Notes: a model not told the origin generated them from the letters alone. A stretch of 40,098 bases of DNA from Planctomicrobium piriforme (GCA_945861585.1 CAMAVC010000023.1:1-40098); one strand, 5' to 3'. Numbered from the stretch's first letter, positions 7,972-16,570 are shown. Program-made: numbers and translations.

Positions 7972-8988
7972 ATGACGTCGCTCCAGCCGCTGCGGCTCGT
8001 GGTGATGGGCACGGGGCCGTTCGCCGTGCCGATGTTCCGTGCCCTCGGGCAGTCGCACCATCGGATCGAGGCCGTCGTCACCCGGCCCGACCGCGTGGCG
8101 ACAGGGCGTCGGCCGCCGCCCAACCCGATGCGCGAGGCGGCCCAGGCGGCCGGCGTGCCGATCCTCGCGCCCGAGCCTATCAACGACGCCGCCGCGATCG
8201 ACGCGCTCGCCAGGCTCGCACCCGACCTGTTCGTCGTCTGTGACTACGGCCAGATCCTCTCGCCCCGCGTGCTCGCGCTGGCGCCGCTCGGGGGCATCAA
8301 CCTGCACGGCTCGCTCCTGCCCCGGCACCGCGGCGCCGCTCCGATCCAGTGGGCGCTCCTCGAGGGCGACCCGATCACGGGCGTGAGCGTGATCCACATG
8401 ACTCCCGCGCTCGATGCCGGGGCGGTGATCGTGGCCCGGGCCGCGCCGATCTATCCCGGCGACACGGCCCCGGCCCTCGAGGCACACCTCGCCGAGCTCG
8501 GCGCGGGGGCGACGCTCGAGGCGATCGAGCGGCTCGACGCCGCTCGGGCGTTCTGGAACCCGGGCGAGCTGCTCGAGATCGGCATGCCGCAGGATGCCGC
8601 GAAGGCGACGAAGGCGCCGCGGCTCTCGAAGGCCGACGGGATCGTCGACTGGACGCAGCCCGCCGCCCGGATCGAGCGGATGCGCCGGGCCCTCGAGCCG
8701 TGGCCCCGCACGACGGCGTTTTTGGCCCGCTCGGGCGGTGAGCCGCTGCGGCTCGTGCTCGACGATGTCGCGGTGGCCAGCGACCATGCCGTGGCCGTCG
8801 GCCACACGCCCCCCGGCACGATTCTCGCCGCCGCCGACGCGGGCATCGTCGTGGCCTGCGGCGCCGGCACGGCCCTCGCGATCCGCCGGGTGGTGCCGGA
8901 GGGCCGCCGGGGCATGACGGCCGCCGAATTCCTCCGCGGCTCGCCCGTCCTGCCCGGGATGCACTTCGCGATACAATCGGCCCCATGA
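7972..8988 (+). CDS. fmt: Methionyl-tRNA formyltransferase
   Basis: 338 aa from ATG 7972, 5 bp after the def stop. A GTG at 7951, inside def, would add seven residues but has no family support. The enzyme formylates Met-tRNA(fMet) using 10-formyl-tetrahydrofolate. The N-terminal Rossmann domain starts LRLVVMGTGPFAVPMF. The catalytic region is INLHGSLLPRHRGAAPI (109-125) with Asn110 and His112, and TPALDAGAVI with Asp148. The C-terminal OB-fold domain begins around PRLSKADGIVDW. Its product is the substrate chain of the adjacent deformylase, the classic def-fmt pairing. It overlaps miaB by four nt (ATGA). Confidence 0.95.
   Translation: MTSLQPLRLVVMGTGPFAVPMFRALGQSHHRIEAVVTRPDRVATGRRPPPNPMREAAQAAGVPILAPEPINDAAAIDALARLAPDLFVVCDYGQILSPRVLALAPLGGINLHGSLLPRHRGAAPIQWALLEGDPITGVSVIHMTPALDAGAVIVARAAPIYPGDTAPALEAHLAELGAGATLEAIERLDAARAFWNPGELLEIGMPQDAAKATKAPRLSKADGIVDWTQPAARIERMRRALEPWPRTTAFLARSGGEPLRLVLDDVAVASDHAVAVGHTPPGTILAAADAGIVVACGAGTALAIRRVVPEGRRGMTAAEFLRGSPVLPGMHFAIQSAP
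8972..8977 (+). promoter_or_regulatory. Possible internal -10 element before miaB
   Basis: TACAAT within the last codons of fmt, ending 7 nt before the miaB ATG. The spacing is the same as at the M20 peptidase and the 86-aa gene. It could give a leaderless miaB transcript in addition to readthrough from def-fmt. No convincing -35 is seen. Confidence 0.4.
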
Positions 8989-10463
8989 CGAAGCAGCTGT
9001 GGATCGAAACGGTCGGCTGTCAGATGAACGTGCTCGACAGCGAGCTCGTGGTGGCGGCCCTGCGCCGCGAGGGCTGGGCCCTGGCGGCGACGCAGGCCGA
9101 GGCCGATGCCGTCTTCTACAACACCTGCTCGGTGCGGCAGCATGCCGAAGACAAGATCTATTCCGCGCTCGGCCGCGTGCGGCTCGAGAAGCAGAAGCGG
9201 CCCGACCTGATCGTGGGCGTGCTCGGCTGCATGGCCCAGAAAGACCAGGCGCTCGTGCGGTCGCGGGCCCCGTGGGTGGATCTCGTGGTCGGCCCCGGGC
9301 AGCTCCACCAGGTGCCCAGGCTCGTGGCTGCGATCCAGGCCGGCGCCGGGCCGCAGCTTGAAGTGAGCTTTGACCGCAAGGGCAAGCCCCGCGACGAGAT
9401 CGCCCGCAGCTTCGAGAGCTACGACCCCGATCGCGATCCCGGCATGCGTTCCACGCCGTTTCAGGCGTTCGTGCGCACGCAGACGGGCTGCGACAAGTTT
9501 TGCGCGTTCTGCGTGGTGCCGCACGTGCGCGGCCCCGAGCAGGCCCGGGCCCCCGACACGATTCTTGCCGAGGCCACGAAGCTCGTGGCCGAGGGGTGCC
9601 GTGAGATCACGCTCATCGGCCAGACCGTCAACAGCTATCGCTGGGCCGACGGTGGCCGCACCCATCGGCTCTCCGACCTGCTCGCCCGGCTCGACGGCGT
9701 CGAGGGGCTCGACCGGATCAAGTTCGTCACGAACTATCCGCGCGACATGACGCCGGATCTGATCGCGGCCGTGCGCGACCTGCCGAAGGTGTGCCACTAT
9801 CTGCACGTGCCGGCCCAGCACGGCAGCGACGACGTGCTCACCCGCATGAAGCGCGGCTACACGATCGGCGAATACATGGAGATGCTCGCCCGCGTGCGTG
9901 AGCAGCTGCCGCACGCCGCGGTCACGAGCGACTTCATCGTCGGCTTCTGCGGCGAGACCGACGCCGAGTTTCAGACCACGCTCGACCTCGTCCGCTCGGC
10001 CGGCTTCAAGAACAGTTTCATCTTCAAATACAGCCCGCGGCCCGGCACGAAGGCCTACGACCGGCTGCCCGACGACGTGCCGGAAGACGTGAAGAAGGCC
10101 CGCAATCAGGCGCTGCTCGAGGCCCAGGCCGAGGTGAGCCTCGCAGGCAACAGGGCGTTCGTGGGCACGCGGCAGCAGGTGCTGGTGGAGGGCCTTTCCA
10201 CACGCGACGAAAAGAAGGCCGTGCAGCCGGGGCCCGACGGCGTGGCACAGCTCACCGGCCGGACGATGTGTGACAGGATCGTGGTCTTCGACGCGCCCCT
10301 GCGGCTCGTGGGCCGGCTCGTGGATGTCGACATCACGGCGGCCGGCGCCTGGTCGCTCGCGGGACTCGTGTCGGACGGGCTTGCCGACGCCGTGCCGCTC
10401 GATGACGTGCCGGTGCACCAGATCGCACCGCTCGCGAGGCCCTCCGCACCCGCGGGGGTGTGA
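8985..10463 (+). CDS. miaB: tRNA-2-methylthio-N6-dimethylallyladenosine synthase
   Basis: 492 aa radical-SAM methylthiotransferase that adds a methylthio group to i6A37 of tRNAs reading UNN codons. The N-terminal UPF0004 domain has the three cysteines of the auxiliary cluster (Cys12 in ETVGCQMN, Cys48 in NTCSVR, Cys82 in GCMAQ). The radical-SAM CxxxCxxC motif is Cys169-Cys173-Cys176 (GCDKFCAFC). A TRAM domain follows at about 385-450, and a roughly 50-residue C-terminal tail is longer than usual. The NTCSVRQHAEDK motif favours MiaB over RimO or MtaB. It overlaps fmt by four nt, and glnE starts one base after its stop. Confidence 0.94.
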   Translation: MTKQLWIETVGCQMNVLDSELVVAALRREGWALAATQAEADAVFYNTCSVRQHAEDKIYSALGRVRLEKQKRPDLIVGVLGCMAQKDQALVRSRAPWVDLVVGPGQLHQVPRLVAAIQAGAGPQLEVSFDRKGKPRDEIARSFESYDPDRDPGMRSTPFQAFVRTQTGCDKFCAFCVVPHVRGPEQARAPDTILAEATKLVAEGCREITLIGQTVNSYRWADGGRTHRLSDLLARLDGVEGLDRIKFVTNYPRDMTPDLIAAVRDLPKVCHYLHVPAQHGSDDVLTRMKRGYTIGEYMEMLARVREQLPHAAVTSDFIVGFCGETDAEFQTTLDLVRSAGFKNSFIFKYSPRPGTKAYDRLPDDVPEDVKKARNQALLEAQAEVSLAGNRAFVGTRQQVLVEGLSTRDEKKAVQPGPDGVAQLTGRTMCDRIVVFDAPLRLVGRLVDVDITAAGAWSLAGLVSDGLADAVPLDDVPVHQIAPLARPSAPAGV

Positions 10464-10464
10464 C

Positions 10465-13400
10465 GTGCCGGCCGCCGACGCCATGGTGCGGCTGCTCGAC
10501 GACGCGGACGCCGCGGTGGCCTGGGGCCGGGCGGCCGGGCTCGCCGACCCGGCCGGCGCCCGGCGCGCGTTCGGCGGGCTCGCCGCCCTCGGCGTGCCCT
10601 TCGACTTGCTCGGCGCGATCGCCGACCAACTCGCCGCGTTGTTGCCCGAGGTGGCCGACGCCGACCGCGTGCTCGTGGCAGTGGAGCGATTCTTCGCTGC
10701 CGTGCGCAGCCCGCTGTCCACCGCGGCCCTCTGCGATCGCGATCCGCAGGCGCTCGCCACGCTCGTCAAGCTGTTCGCGGCCAGCCCGTATCTGGCCGAG
10801 ATCGTGATTGCCGACACCGAATCGTGGGAGCAGGTGCGGCTCGGGCAGGGGCGGCCGGAGAAGCGCGAGGCGCTGGCTGCCGCGCTGCGGGCCGACGTGG
10901 AGGCCGTGACGGATCCCGACGACGTGATGCGGGCCCTGCGGCGGTTCAAGCGGCGCCAGACGCTGCGGATCGCCTACGGCGACATCATCGGCGGCCAGCG
11001 GCTGGAGACCGTCGTGGGGCAGATTTCGCACGTGGCCGATGCGATCGTCGATGCGGCCGCGTGGTCGGCGCTCGCCAGGCTCGAGAAGCAGCGGGGCGTG
11101 CCTCGGGGGCCAGGCGGCGAACGAGCGACGTTCGCGGCAATCGCCCTCGGCAAGCTCGGCGGCGCCGAGCTCAACTATTCGAGCGACATCGACCTCGTCT
11201 TCGTCTACTCCCGCGACGGCCGCGCCGAGGGACCGAAGCCCTGCACAAACCAGGAGTTTTTCGAGCGGGCCGTGCAGGAGGCGGTGCGGCTGATCGGCGA
11301 AGCAACCGACCTCGGCAGCGCGTACCGGGTCGATCTGCGGCTCCGGCCGCATGGCGGCGTCGGGCCGGCGGTGATGGGGCTCGCAGCCACGCTCGATCAC
11401 TACGATCAGTTCGGCCGCACGTGGGAACGGCAAGCTTGGGTGAAGGCCCGCGTCGTCGGCGGCGACGAGGCGCTCGGAGCGAAGCTGCTCGCCGACCTCG
11501 AGCCCTGGGTCTACCGGCGCTGGCTCACGCGGGCCGACATCAGCGGCATCAAGGCGCTCAAGCGCCGCATCGAGCACCGGGCAGAGCGCGAGGGAGCCGA
11601 CGACCGCAATCTGAAGACCGGCCGCGGCGGGATCCGGGACGTCGAGTTCACGATCCAGTTTCTCCAGCTCCTGAGCGGCGGCGACGTGCCGCAGGTGCGC
11701 ACCGCCAACACGCTCGAGGCGATCCGCCGCCTCGCCGCCGCGGGCGCGCTCACCGACCAGGAGCGCGAGATTCTGGAACGCACGTATACGCTGCTACGGA
11801 CCATCGAGCACCGGCTCCAGATCCTGTCCGACCGGCAGACGCACGACCTGCCGTCCGATCCGGTGGAGTTCGCCCGGCTGGCTTCGCGGGCCGGCTACGG
11901 GACCGGGGAGGACGCGGCCGAACGGCTCCGGCACGACCTCGCCTCGGCCACCGACCTGAACCGCCGCATCCTCAACCACCTCCTCCACGACGCCTTTCCC
12001 GACGACGCCGCACCGGAGCCGGAAGTCGATCTCGTGCTCGATCCCGAGCCGCCCCCCTCGTTCGTGCACCAGGTGCTCGGCCGGCACGGATTCCGCGACG
12101 TGCCCGTGGCCCATCGGGCGCTCGTATCGCTCGGGGAGGAGAAGGTGCGCTTTCTGTCGACCCGCCGCTGCCGGCACTTTCTCGCCGCCATCGCACCGCG
12201 GCTCCTGGCGGCGATCGGCCGCACGCCCGATCCCGACGCCACGCTCGCGAACCTGTGCAATGTGAGCGACTCGCTCGGCGGCAAGGGGGTGCTGTGGGAG
12301 CTGTTCAGCTTCAATCCGGCGTCGCTCGACCTGACCGTACGGCTCTGCTCGTCGAGCCCGTTCCTCGCGGGACTGCTCGTGGGCAACCCCGGCATGCTCG
12401 ACGAGCTGCTCGACAGCCTGCTCGTGGAGCGGCTGCCCGACTCTGACACGCTCACCCGCGGTCTCGACGACCTCTGCCGGGGGGCCGCCGACATCGGACC
12501 GATGCTCCATACCTTCAAGGTGTCGCAGCAGTTGCGAATCGGCGTCCGCGACATCCTCGGCAAGCTCGATGCGATGGCCGTGACCTCCGCGCTCACGGCG
12601 GTCGCCGACGTCCTCGTGCGCAAGGTCGTGGCCACCGAGGAGGATCGGCTCGTCGACCGGCTCGGCGAGCCGATGGCCGGCGAGGGGGACACCGTCGGCG
12701 TGCGGGCGGGGCCGGTGGTGCTCGCGATGGGAAAGTGTGGCGGCCGAGAGATGAACTACGCGAGCGACGTCGACGTGGTCTTTCTCTATGACCATGAGGG
12801 CATGACGTTTCCCACGCGGCGGGGCCGCCGGTCGCTCGAAAGCACGACGAACGCGCACTTTTTCAGCGAGCTCGCGCAGCGCACGATGAAGGTGTGCAAC
12901 GCCTTCACGCAGCAGGGGCGGCTCTATGAGCTCGACTCACGGCTCCGGCCGAGCGGAAAGAGCGGCCCGGCAGCGCTCTCCCTCAACGCGATCGATCGCT
13001 ACTTTGCGGCCGACGGCCCGGCTGCAGTGTGGGAGCGGCAGGCGCTCGTGAAGGCCCGCGTCATGGTGGGCAGCCGCCCGGCCGCCGCCGCGGCCATGCA
13101 GATCGTCCACCGCGCCGCCTACGAGCGGCAGTGGACGGCCGCCGAGGTGGCCGAGATCGGCGCCATGCGGCTACGCATGCAAGAGGGTGCGACGCCGATG
13201 AACCTGAAGCGCGGCCCCGGCGGCGTGGTCGACATCGAGTTCATCGCCCAGATGCTGCAGCTCGTGCATGGCGGCGCGAATCCAACGCTCCGGGTCGCGG
13301 AGACGCTCACGGCACTCGACGCCCTGCACGCCGCGGGCCATCTCGACCCCGAGGACCACGCCTTTCTCACCGCTGCCTACCGCACGCTGCGCACGATCGA

Positions 13401-13590
13401 AGGCCGGCTCCGGCTCCTCGACGCCCGGGCCCGCCACGACTTCCCCGACGATCCCGCCGAGCAACGGACGCTCGCCCACCTCCTCGGCGCCGCCGGCCCC
13501 GACGCCCTGGCCGCCGACGTCCAGGCGCTCACCGCCCGCATCCGCACCACCTTCGAGCGAATCTTCGACCAGACCGTAGCGGCAATGTAG
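10465..13590 (+). CDS. glnE: Bifunctional glutamine synthetase adenylyltransferase/adenylyl-removing enzyme
   Basis: 1041 aa if started at GTG 10465, one base after the miaB stop; ATG 10483 gives 1035 aa. Two nucleotidyltransferase domains are visible. One has GKLGGAELNYSSDIDLVF at about residue 231 with RLRPHGGVGP. The other has GKCGGREMNYASDVDVVF at about residue 756 with RLRPSGKSGP. Each has the Ser-Asp-x-Asp metal site and is followed by a helical GlnD/PII-uridylyltransferase-like region. The N-terminal copy should be the deadenylylase and the C-terminal copy the adenylylase acting on glutamine synthetase. No glnA or glnB is nearby. It shares an operon with translation-related genes, which is not the usual setting. 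The TAG stop belongs to a P palindrome and follows ATG. Confidence 0.92.
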   Translation: MPAADAMVRLLDDADAAVAWGRAAGLADPAGARRAFGGLAALGVPFDLLGAIADQLAALLPEVADADRVLVAVERFFAAVRSPLSTAALCDRDPQALATLVKLFAASPYLAEIVIADTESWEQVRLGQGRPEKREALAAALRADVEAVTDPDDVMRALRRFKRRQTLRIAYGDIIGGQRLETVVGQISHVADAIVDAAAWSALARLEKQRGVPRGPGGERATFAAIALGKLGGAELNYSSDIDLVFVYSRDGRAEGPKPCTNQEFFERAVQEAVRLIGEATDLGSAYRVDLRLRPHGGVGPAVMGLAATLDHYDQFGRTWERQAWVKARVVGGDEALGAKLLADLEPWVYRRWLTRADISGIKALKRRIEHRAEREGADDRNLKTGRGGIRDVEFTIQFLQLLSGGDVPQVRTANTLEAIRRLAAAGALTDQEREILERTYTLLRTIEHRLQILSDRQTHDLPSDPVEFARLASRAGYGTGEDAAERLRHDLASATDLNRRILNHLLHDAFPDDAAPEPEVDLVLDPEPPPSFVHQVLGRHGFRDVPVAHRALVSLGEEKVRFLSTRRCRHFLAAIAPRLLAAIGRTPDPDATLANLCNVSDSLGGKGVLWELFSFNPASLDLTVRLCSSSPFLAGLLVGNPGMLDELLDSLLVERLPDSDTLTRGLDDLCRGAADIGPMLHTFKVSQQLRIGVRDILGKLDAMAVTSALTAVADVLVRKVVATEEDRLVDRLGEPMAGEGDTVGVRAGPVVLAMGKCGGREMNYASDVDVVFLYDHEGMTFPTRRGRRSLESTTNAHFFSELAQRTMKVCNAFTQQGRLYELDSRLRPSGKSGPAALSLNAIDRYFAADGPAAVWERQALVKARVMVGSRPAAAAAMQIVHRAAYERQWTAAEVAEIGAMRLRMQEGATPMNLKRGPGGVVDIEFIAQMLQLVHGGANPTLRVAETLTALDALHAAGHLDPEDHAFLTAAYRTLRTIEGRLRLLDARARHDFPDDPAEQRTLAHLLGAAGPDALAADVQALTARIRTTFERIFDQTVAAM

Positions 13591-13608
13591 GACAGGCTTC
13601 AGCCTGTC
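13588..13608 (+). repeat. P palindrome overlapping the glnE stop codon
   Basis: TAG then GACAGGCTTCAGCCTGTC. The TAG terminates glnE and the preceding codon is ATG. It begins a 392-bp gene-free stretch. Confidence 0.85.
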
Positions 13609-13951
13609 ATGCCCCTTGCTCAGCGCACCGGCTTCGGGCTCCCCATATCCCGTCGCCGGACGTTCGCCTGCGCCCTCCAGGCTACGGCTCACTCGGATTT
13701 GCCTGCGCTGCGCCATCCATGGCTGCGCTGGTCAAATACGCCGGCGAGCGGGACACGGGGAGCCCAAAGCCTCCTCAACTGGAAAGGGGGAGGCTCGGGG
13801 TTGCCCCTACCGTTGAGACGGCGTATGTGACCAGCGCAGGCAGGAAGCCGGAGCGCAGGCACATCCGAGTGAGTGGAGGCCACGAAGGCCGCAGCGAACG
13901 TCCGGCGAGACGGTACGGGGTAACCCCGAGCCGGCGCACACGTTGAGCAGT
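13609..13951. repeat. Gene-free repeat block A (two R copies in inverted arrangement)
   Basis: No gene is seen between glnE and dedA. Positions 13640-13745 hold an R repeat in reverse orientation, fused at 13626-13657 to an end that matches the T2 repeat near 27488. Positions 13797-13927 hold an R repeat in forward orientation, ending GGGGTAACCCC. Between them is a small hairpin, AGCCTCC/GGAGGCT (13768-13795). The two R copies form a large imperfect inverted repeat. Related R copies lie at 22315-22463, 27108-27239 and 29461-29609. Confidence 0.75.
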
Positions 13952-13973
13952 GACAGGCTGAAGCCTGTCCTAC
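13952..13973 (-). repeat. P palindrome downstream of dedA
   Basis: Core GACAGGCTGAAGCCTGTC then CTACAT. On the minus strand it begins 10 bp after the stop codon of the DedA gene, so here the repeat does not supply the stop. Confidence 0.85.
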
Positions 13974-13982
13974 ATACGGGCG

Positions 13983-14621
13983 CTACTTGCGACGTGTGGC
14001 CCAGAGTTCGTAGGCGACCGGGAGGACGGACATCAGCACGATGCCCACCACCACGAGCTCGAAGTTTTCCTTCACGACCGGCACGTTGCCGAAGAAGTAG
14101 CCGGCGAGCGTGCAGAGCACGACCCAGAGGAAGCCGCCGAGCACGTTGAACCAGAGGAATTGGCCGTAGTTCATCCGGCCCACGCCCGCCACGAACGGCG
14201 CGAACGTGCGGATGATCGGCACGAACCGGGCGAGCACGATCGTCTTGCCGCCGTGCTTCTCGTAGAAGGCCTGCGTCTTGGCGAGGTTCTCGTGCTTGAG
14301 AAACCAGGTGTTGATCCGGAAGGCGCGCGGGCCCACCGCGTGGCCGATCCAGTAGTTGAGCGTGTCGCCCAGCACGGCAGCGACGAAGAGCAGGCCGAGA
14401 AGCGTGAGGATGCCGAGGTGCTCGGGGTAGAGGGCCGCCATGGCGCCGGCCGCGAAGAGGAGCGAGTCGCCTGGGAGGAACGGCGTGACCACGAGACCTG
14501 TCTCGCAGAGGATGATCACGAACAGCAGCACGTAGGTCCACGGGCCCCAGGCTTCGATGACGGCGTGGAGGTGCTCGTCGAGGTGCAGGAAGACGTCGAG
14601 TACGTATTTAAGCGCGTCCAT
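13983..14621 (-). CDS. DedA/VTT-family membrane protein
   Basis: 212 aa. Transmembrane segments lie near 30-62, 72-95, 135-160 and 185-207. The DedA signature is present: TPFLPGDSLLF (46-56) and ARFVPIIRTFAPFVAGVGRM, with the conserved Phe-x-Pro-x-x-Arg and Gly motifs, then FNVLGGFLW. DedA proteins are inner-membrane transporters or scramblases needed for membrane homeostasis, some acting on undecaprenyl phosphate or phosphatidylethanolamine; the substrate cannot be assigned here. It lies 28 bp downstream of a second VTT-domain gene on the same strand. Confidence 0.9.
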   Translation of the reverse strand: MDALKYVLDVFLHLDEHLHAVIEAWGPWTYVLLFVIILCETGLVVTPFLPGDSLLFAAGAMAALYPEHLGILTLLGLLFVAAVLGDTLNYWIGHAVGPRAFRINTWFLKHENLAKTQAFYEKHGGKTIVLARFVPIIRTFAPFVAGVGRMNYGQFLWFNVLGGFLWVVLCTLAGYFFGNVPVVKENFELVVVGIVLMSVLPVAYELWATRRK

Positions 14622-14649
14622 GGCGGCGAAAGCATAGCCTTTTTCGCCG

Positions 14650-15291
14650 TCACTCGGCAGGTTGCGTGCGGCCGCGCACCGCCAGCCAGGCGAGGGCCAC
14701 CGGAATCACGAGCGACCACACGAGCACGAGCGGCAGCGAGTCGGCGGCCCGGCCGAGGGCTCCCGCCGCCGACCAGAGGAGGGCGATCACGAGGTTGCCG
14801 CTGGCGGCCGCCGGCAGGAAATCCGCCAACCGCATGCCGGACCCGCCCGCCACGAGCGCCGCGGCCTCGGCCACGATCGGCAGCGGCCGCGTGAGCACGA
14901 CGAGCAGGGGCCCCAGTTGCCGCTGGCGGCGTTCGAGGTCGCGGCGGTCGGCGAGGCCGAGCCGCGCGAGCGGCCCGGCCCCCGCGGCCCGGCCGAGCCA
15001 CCAGCCGGCGAGGCTCCCGGCCGTCAGGCCAAGAAATGCACATGCCGTGCCCAAGCCGATGCCAAGCTCCGCGCCACCCAGCGTCGCCACCATGCTCGAC
15101 GGGACGGGCAGCAGAAGGTCGGCGGCCAGCACGCCCACTTCGAGCAGGGCGAGCGTGGCCGGAGCAGGCCGCGGCTCGAGCCAGTCGGCCACGAGCTGGT
15201 CGAGCCGGGTGCCGAACAGGACGAACGGCACGAGCGGAACGGCGACAGCGGCGAGCGTCAGAACGACGAGGAGGCGAGTCGCGCGGCGCAT
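14650..15291 (-). CDS. VTT-domain (TVP38/TMEM64-like) membrane protein
   Basis: 213 aa from ATG 15291 (MRRATRLLVVLTL). The longer open frame upstream has no hydrophobic or family character. Predicted membrane segments lie near 6-24, 45-65, 75-100, 130-155, 165-185 and 188-205. LLLPVPSSMVATLGGAELGIG with GLTAGSLAGWWLG, and LTRPLPIVAEAAALVAGGSGM, follow the VTT plan of two re-entrant loops with conserved Pro and Gly, and the second matches the DedA Arg-Pro-x-Pro region. It is more divergent than the downstream DedA protein. The substrate is unknown. Confidence 0.78.
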   Translation of the reverse strand: MRRATRLLVVLTLAAVAVPLVPFVLFGTRLDQLVADWLEPRPAPATLALLEVGVLAADLLLPVPSSMVATLGGAELGIGLGTACAFLGLTAGSLAGWWLGRAAGAGPLARLGLADRRDLERRQRQLGPLLVVLTRPLPIVAEAAALVAGGSGMRLADFLPAAASGNLVIALLWSAAGALGRAADSLPLVLVWSLVIPVALAWLAVRGRTQPAE

Positions 15292-15423
15292 GAAGGCGGG
15301 ATGGCGGAGGGCTCGGACACGGGACTCCGCCCAGTATGCGCCCGCGATCGCAAGAGGTCGATCATGAGGTCGTGCGAGGGCGTGACGACGAGGGAGACGG
15401 CGAGCCACCCTGCGTGGGCCGCT

Positions 15424-15451
15424 GCGGCAAAACCGACGAGACTTTTGCCGC
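15424..15451. promoter_or_regulatory. 9-bp inverted repeat with 10-bp spacer, candidate operator
   Basis: GCGGCAAAA, ten bases, then TTTTGCCGC: a perfect inverted repeat in the 255-bp gap between the VTT gene (start 15291) and the class IV aminotransferase (stop 15547). It lacks a T-run after the stem, so it looks more like a binding site for a dimeric regulator than a terminator. A smaller hairpin, GCACCT-TGCC-AGGTGC, follows at 15467-15482. No gene is supported in this gap. Confidence 0.35.
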
Positions 15452-15546
15452 CTTCGAGCCGGCGCTGCACCTTGCCAGGTGCTAGGGCCGCGGGTTGGTC
15501 TCAGCCGAGTGGCCGGTGCTCAGCGCCTGGATGCCGCCGAGCCGCG

Positions 15547-16491
15547 TCAGCCGGCCGAGAGGCGAGCCTGCCGCGCGATGTCGATGCCGACGGCTTCATT
15601 CCAGGCGTCGAGCACCGTCTTGAACACGACACCGGGGCGGCCGGTCCCGACGGGGCGACCATCGAGCCTCGTGGCGGGCAGGAGGCAGTTCGGCGTGCTC
15701 GTGAGCAGGATTTCGTCGGCGGCGGCGAGGTCGGCGAGCGACAGCGACCGCTCCGTCCAGCCGATCCCGTGGGCCGTCGCGAGCTCGCGGACATGGCCGA
15801 GGCTGATGCCGGCGAGGGAGTCGGCTGGAGGCGGTGTGAGAATCTCGCCCCGCCGGACGATCGCGATGTTCGCCGTGGAGGTTTCGCTCACCCGGCCGTC
15901 GAGATGGCAGAGAATCGCCCGTGCACCCGGCTCGGCGGCCGCAGCCGCCTGATCGGCGAGATGGTAGTGCATGCGGCTGCGGCACTTGAGCGCGAGGGGC
16001 CACGAGGTCGCCGGCACCTGGGTCACCGGCACGCCACGGAGCGAGACACCCTCGTCGTAGGCGCGGGCCCAGAGCCTGAAGGCGAGGGGGAAGGTGTGCA
16101 CGGCCACACGCGGCGGCGAGCGGCGGCCCTCGTGCTGCGCCGGCAGATCGCCGGGGGTGGCGAAGATCACGACGCCGAGATCACCGCCCGCGGGGCCGAT
16201 CGCGTGGTTGTGCGCGGCGATCTCCGCCGCGGACGTGAAGGCGGCGTCGACGAGTGGCTCGGCAGCGACGCCGGCGATGAGCAGCGATTCGCGGAACCGG
16301 GCGGCATGGCGATCGGGGAGGAAGAGCCGCCCGGCGAAGGTGCGGAGTTGCTCCGTGACGGTGGCCCCGAGCACGAAGCCGGCGTCGCCCACCGGAAGCG
16401 AAAGCGCATCCCGCGGGATCAGGCTCCCGTCGAGCCACGCCATCTCGGAGGCCCGCAAGGGGGGAACGGAGGCTGCAGCCGCGTGAGTCAT
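15547..16491 (-). CDS. PLP-dependent aminotransferase class IV
   Basis: 314 aa from ATG 16491, or 298 aa from an in-frame ATG at 16443 (MAWLDGSLIP), where family similarity begins. This fold covers branched-chain aminotransferase, D-amino acid aminotransferase and aminodeoxychorismate lyase. The PLP lysine is Lys169 (LALKCRSRMHYHLA), and Glu203 (GRVSETSTANIAI) is the conserved residue that contacts the PLP ring nitrogen. The C-terminal LTSTPNCLLPATRLDG matches the phosphate-binding region. Substrate cannot be fixed; the TSTPNCLLP segment is not the usual branched-chain form. The upstream neighbour is a tRNA-Ala gene whose 3' end lies only 6 nt before the first ATG, so the mRNA is probably released by tRNA processing. 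Confidence 0.87.
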   Translation of the reverse strand: MTHAAAASVPPLRASEMAWLDGSLIPRDALSLPVGDAGFVLGATVTEQLRTFAGRLFLPDRHAARFRESLLIAGVAAEPLVDAAFTSAAEIAAHNHAIGPAGGDLGVVIFATPGDLPAQHEGRRSPPRVAVHTFPLAFRLWARAYDEGVSLRGVPVTQVPATSWPLALKCRSRMHYHLADQAAAAAEPGARAILCHLDGRVSETSTANIAIVRRGEILTPPPADSLAGISLGHVRELATAHGIGWTERSLSLADLAAADEILLTSTPNCLLPATRLDGRPVGTGRPGVVFKTVLDAWNEAVGIDIARQARLSAG

Positions 16492-16497
16492 GACAAA

Positions 16498-16570
16498 TGG
16501 AGGATAGGGGATTCGAACCCCTGACCTTCTGGCTGCCAGCCAGACGCTCTCCCAATTGAGCTAATCCCCC
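16498..16570 (-). tRNA. tRNA-Ala(GGC)
   Basis: A 73-nt cloverleaf. Acceptor GGGGGAT/ATCCTCC contains the G3:U70 wobble that identifies alanine tRNA. The D arm is GCTC/GAGC. The anticodon stem TCTGG/CCAGA encloses loop CTGGCAG with anticodon GGC at 16537-16535. The T arm AGGGG-TTCGAAT-CCCCT is canonical. Discriminator A73 is followed by TTT, so CCA is not encoded and must be added by the CCA enzyme. A strong promoter lies 40-68 bp upstream. Confidence 0.98.

Noticed and set aside
15258-15470. Possible 70-aa gene between the VTT and aminotransferase genes
   Set aside because: No ribosome-binding site, overlaps the VTT gene start, crosses the inverted repeat at 15424-15451 and has no domain character.
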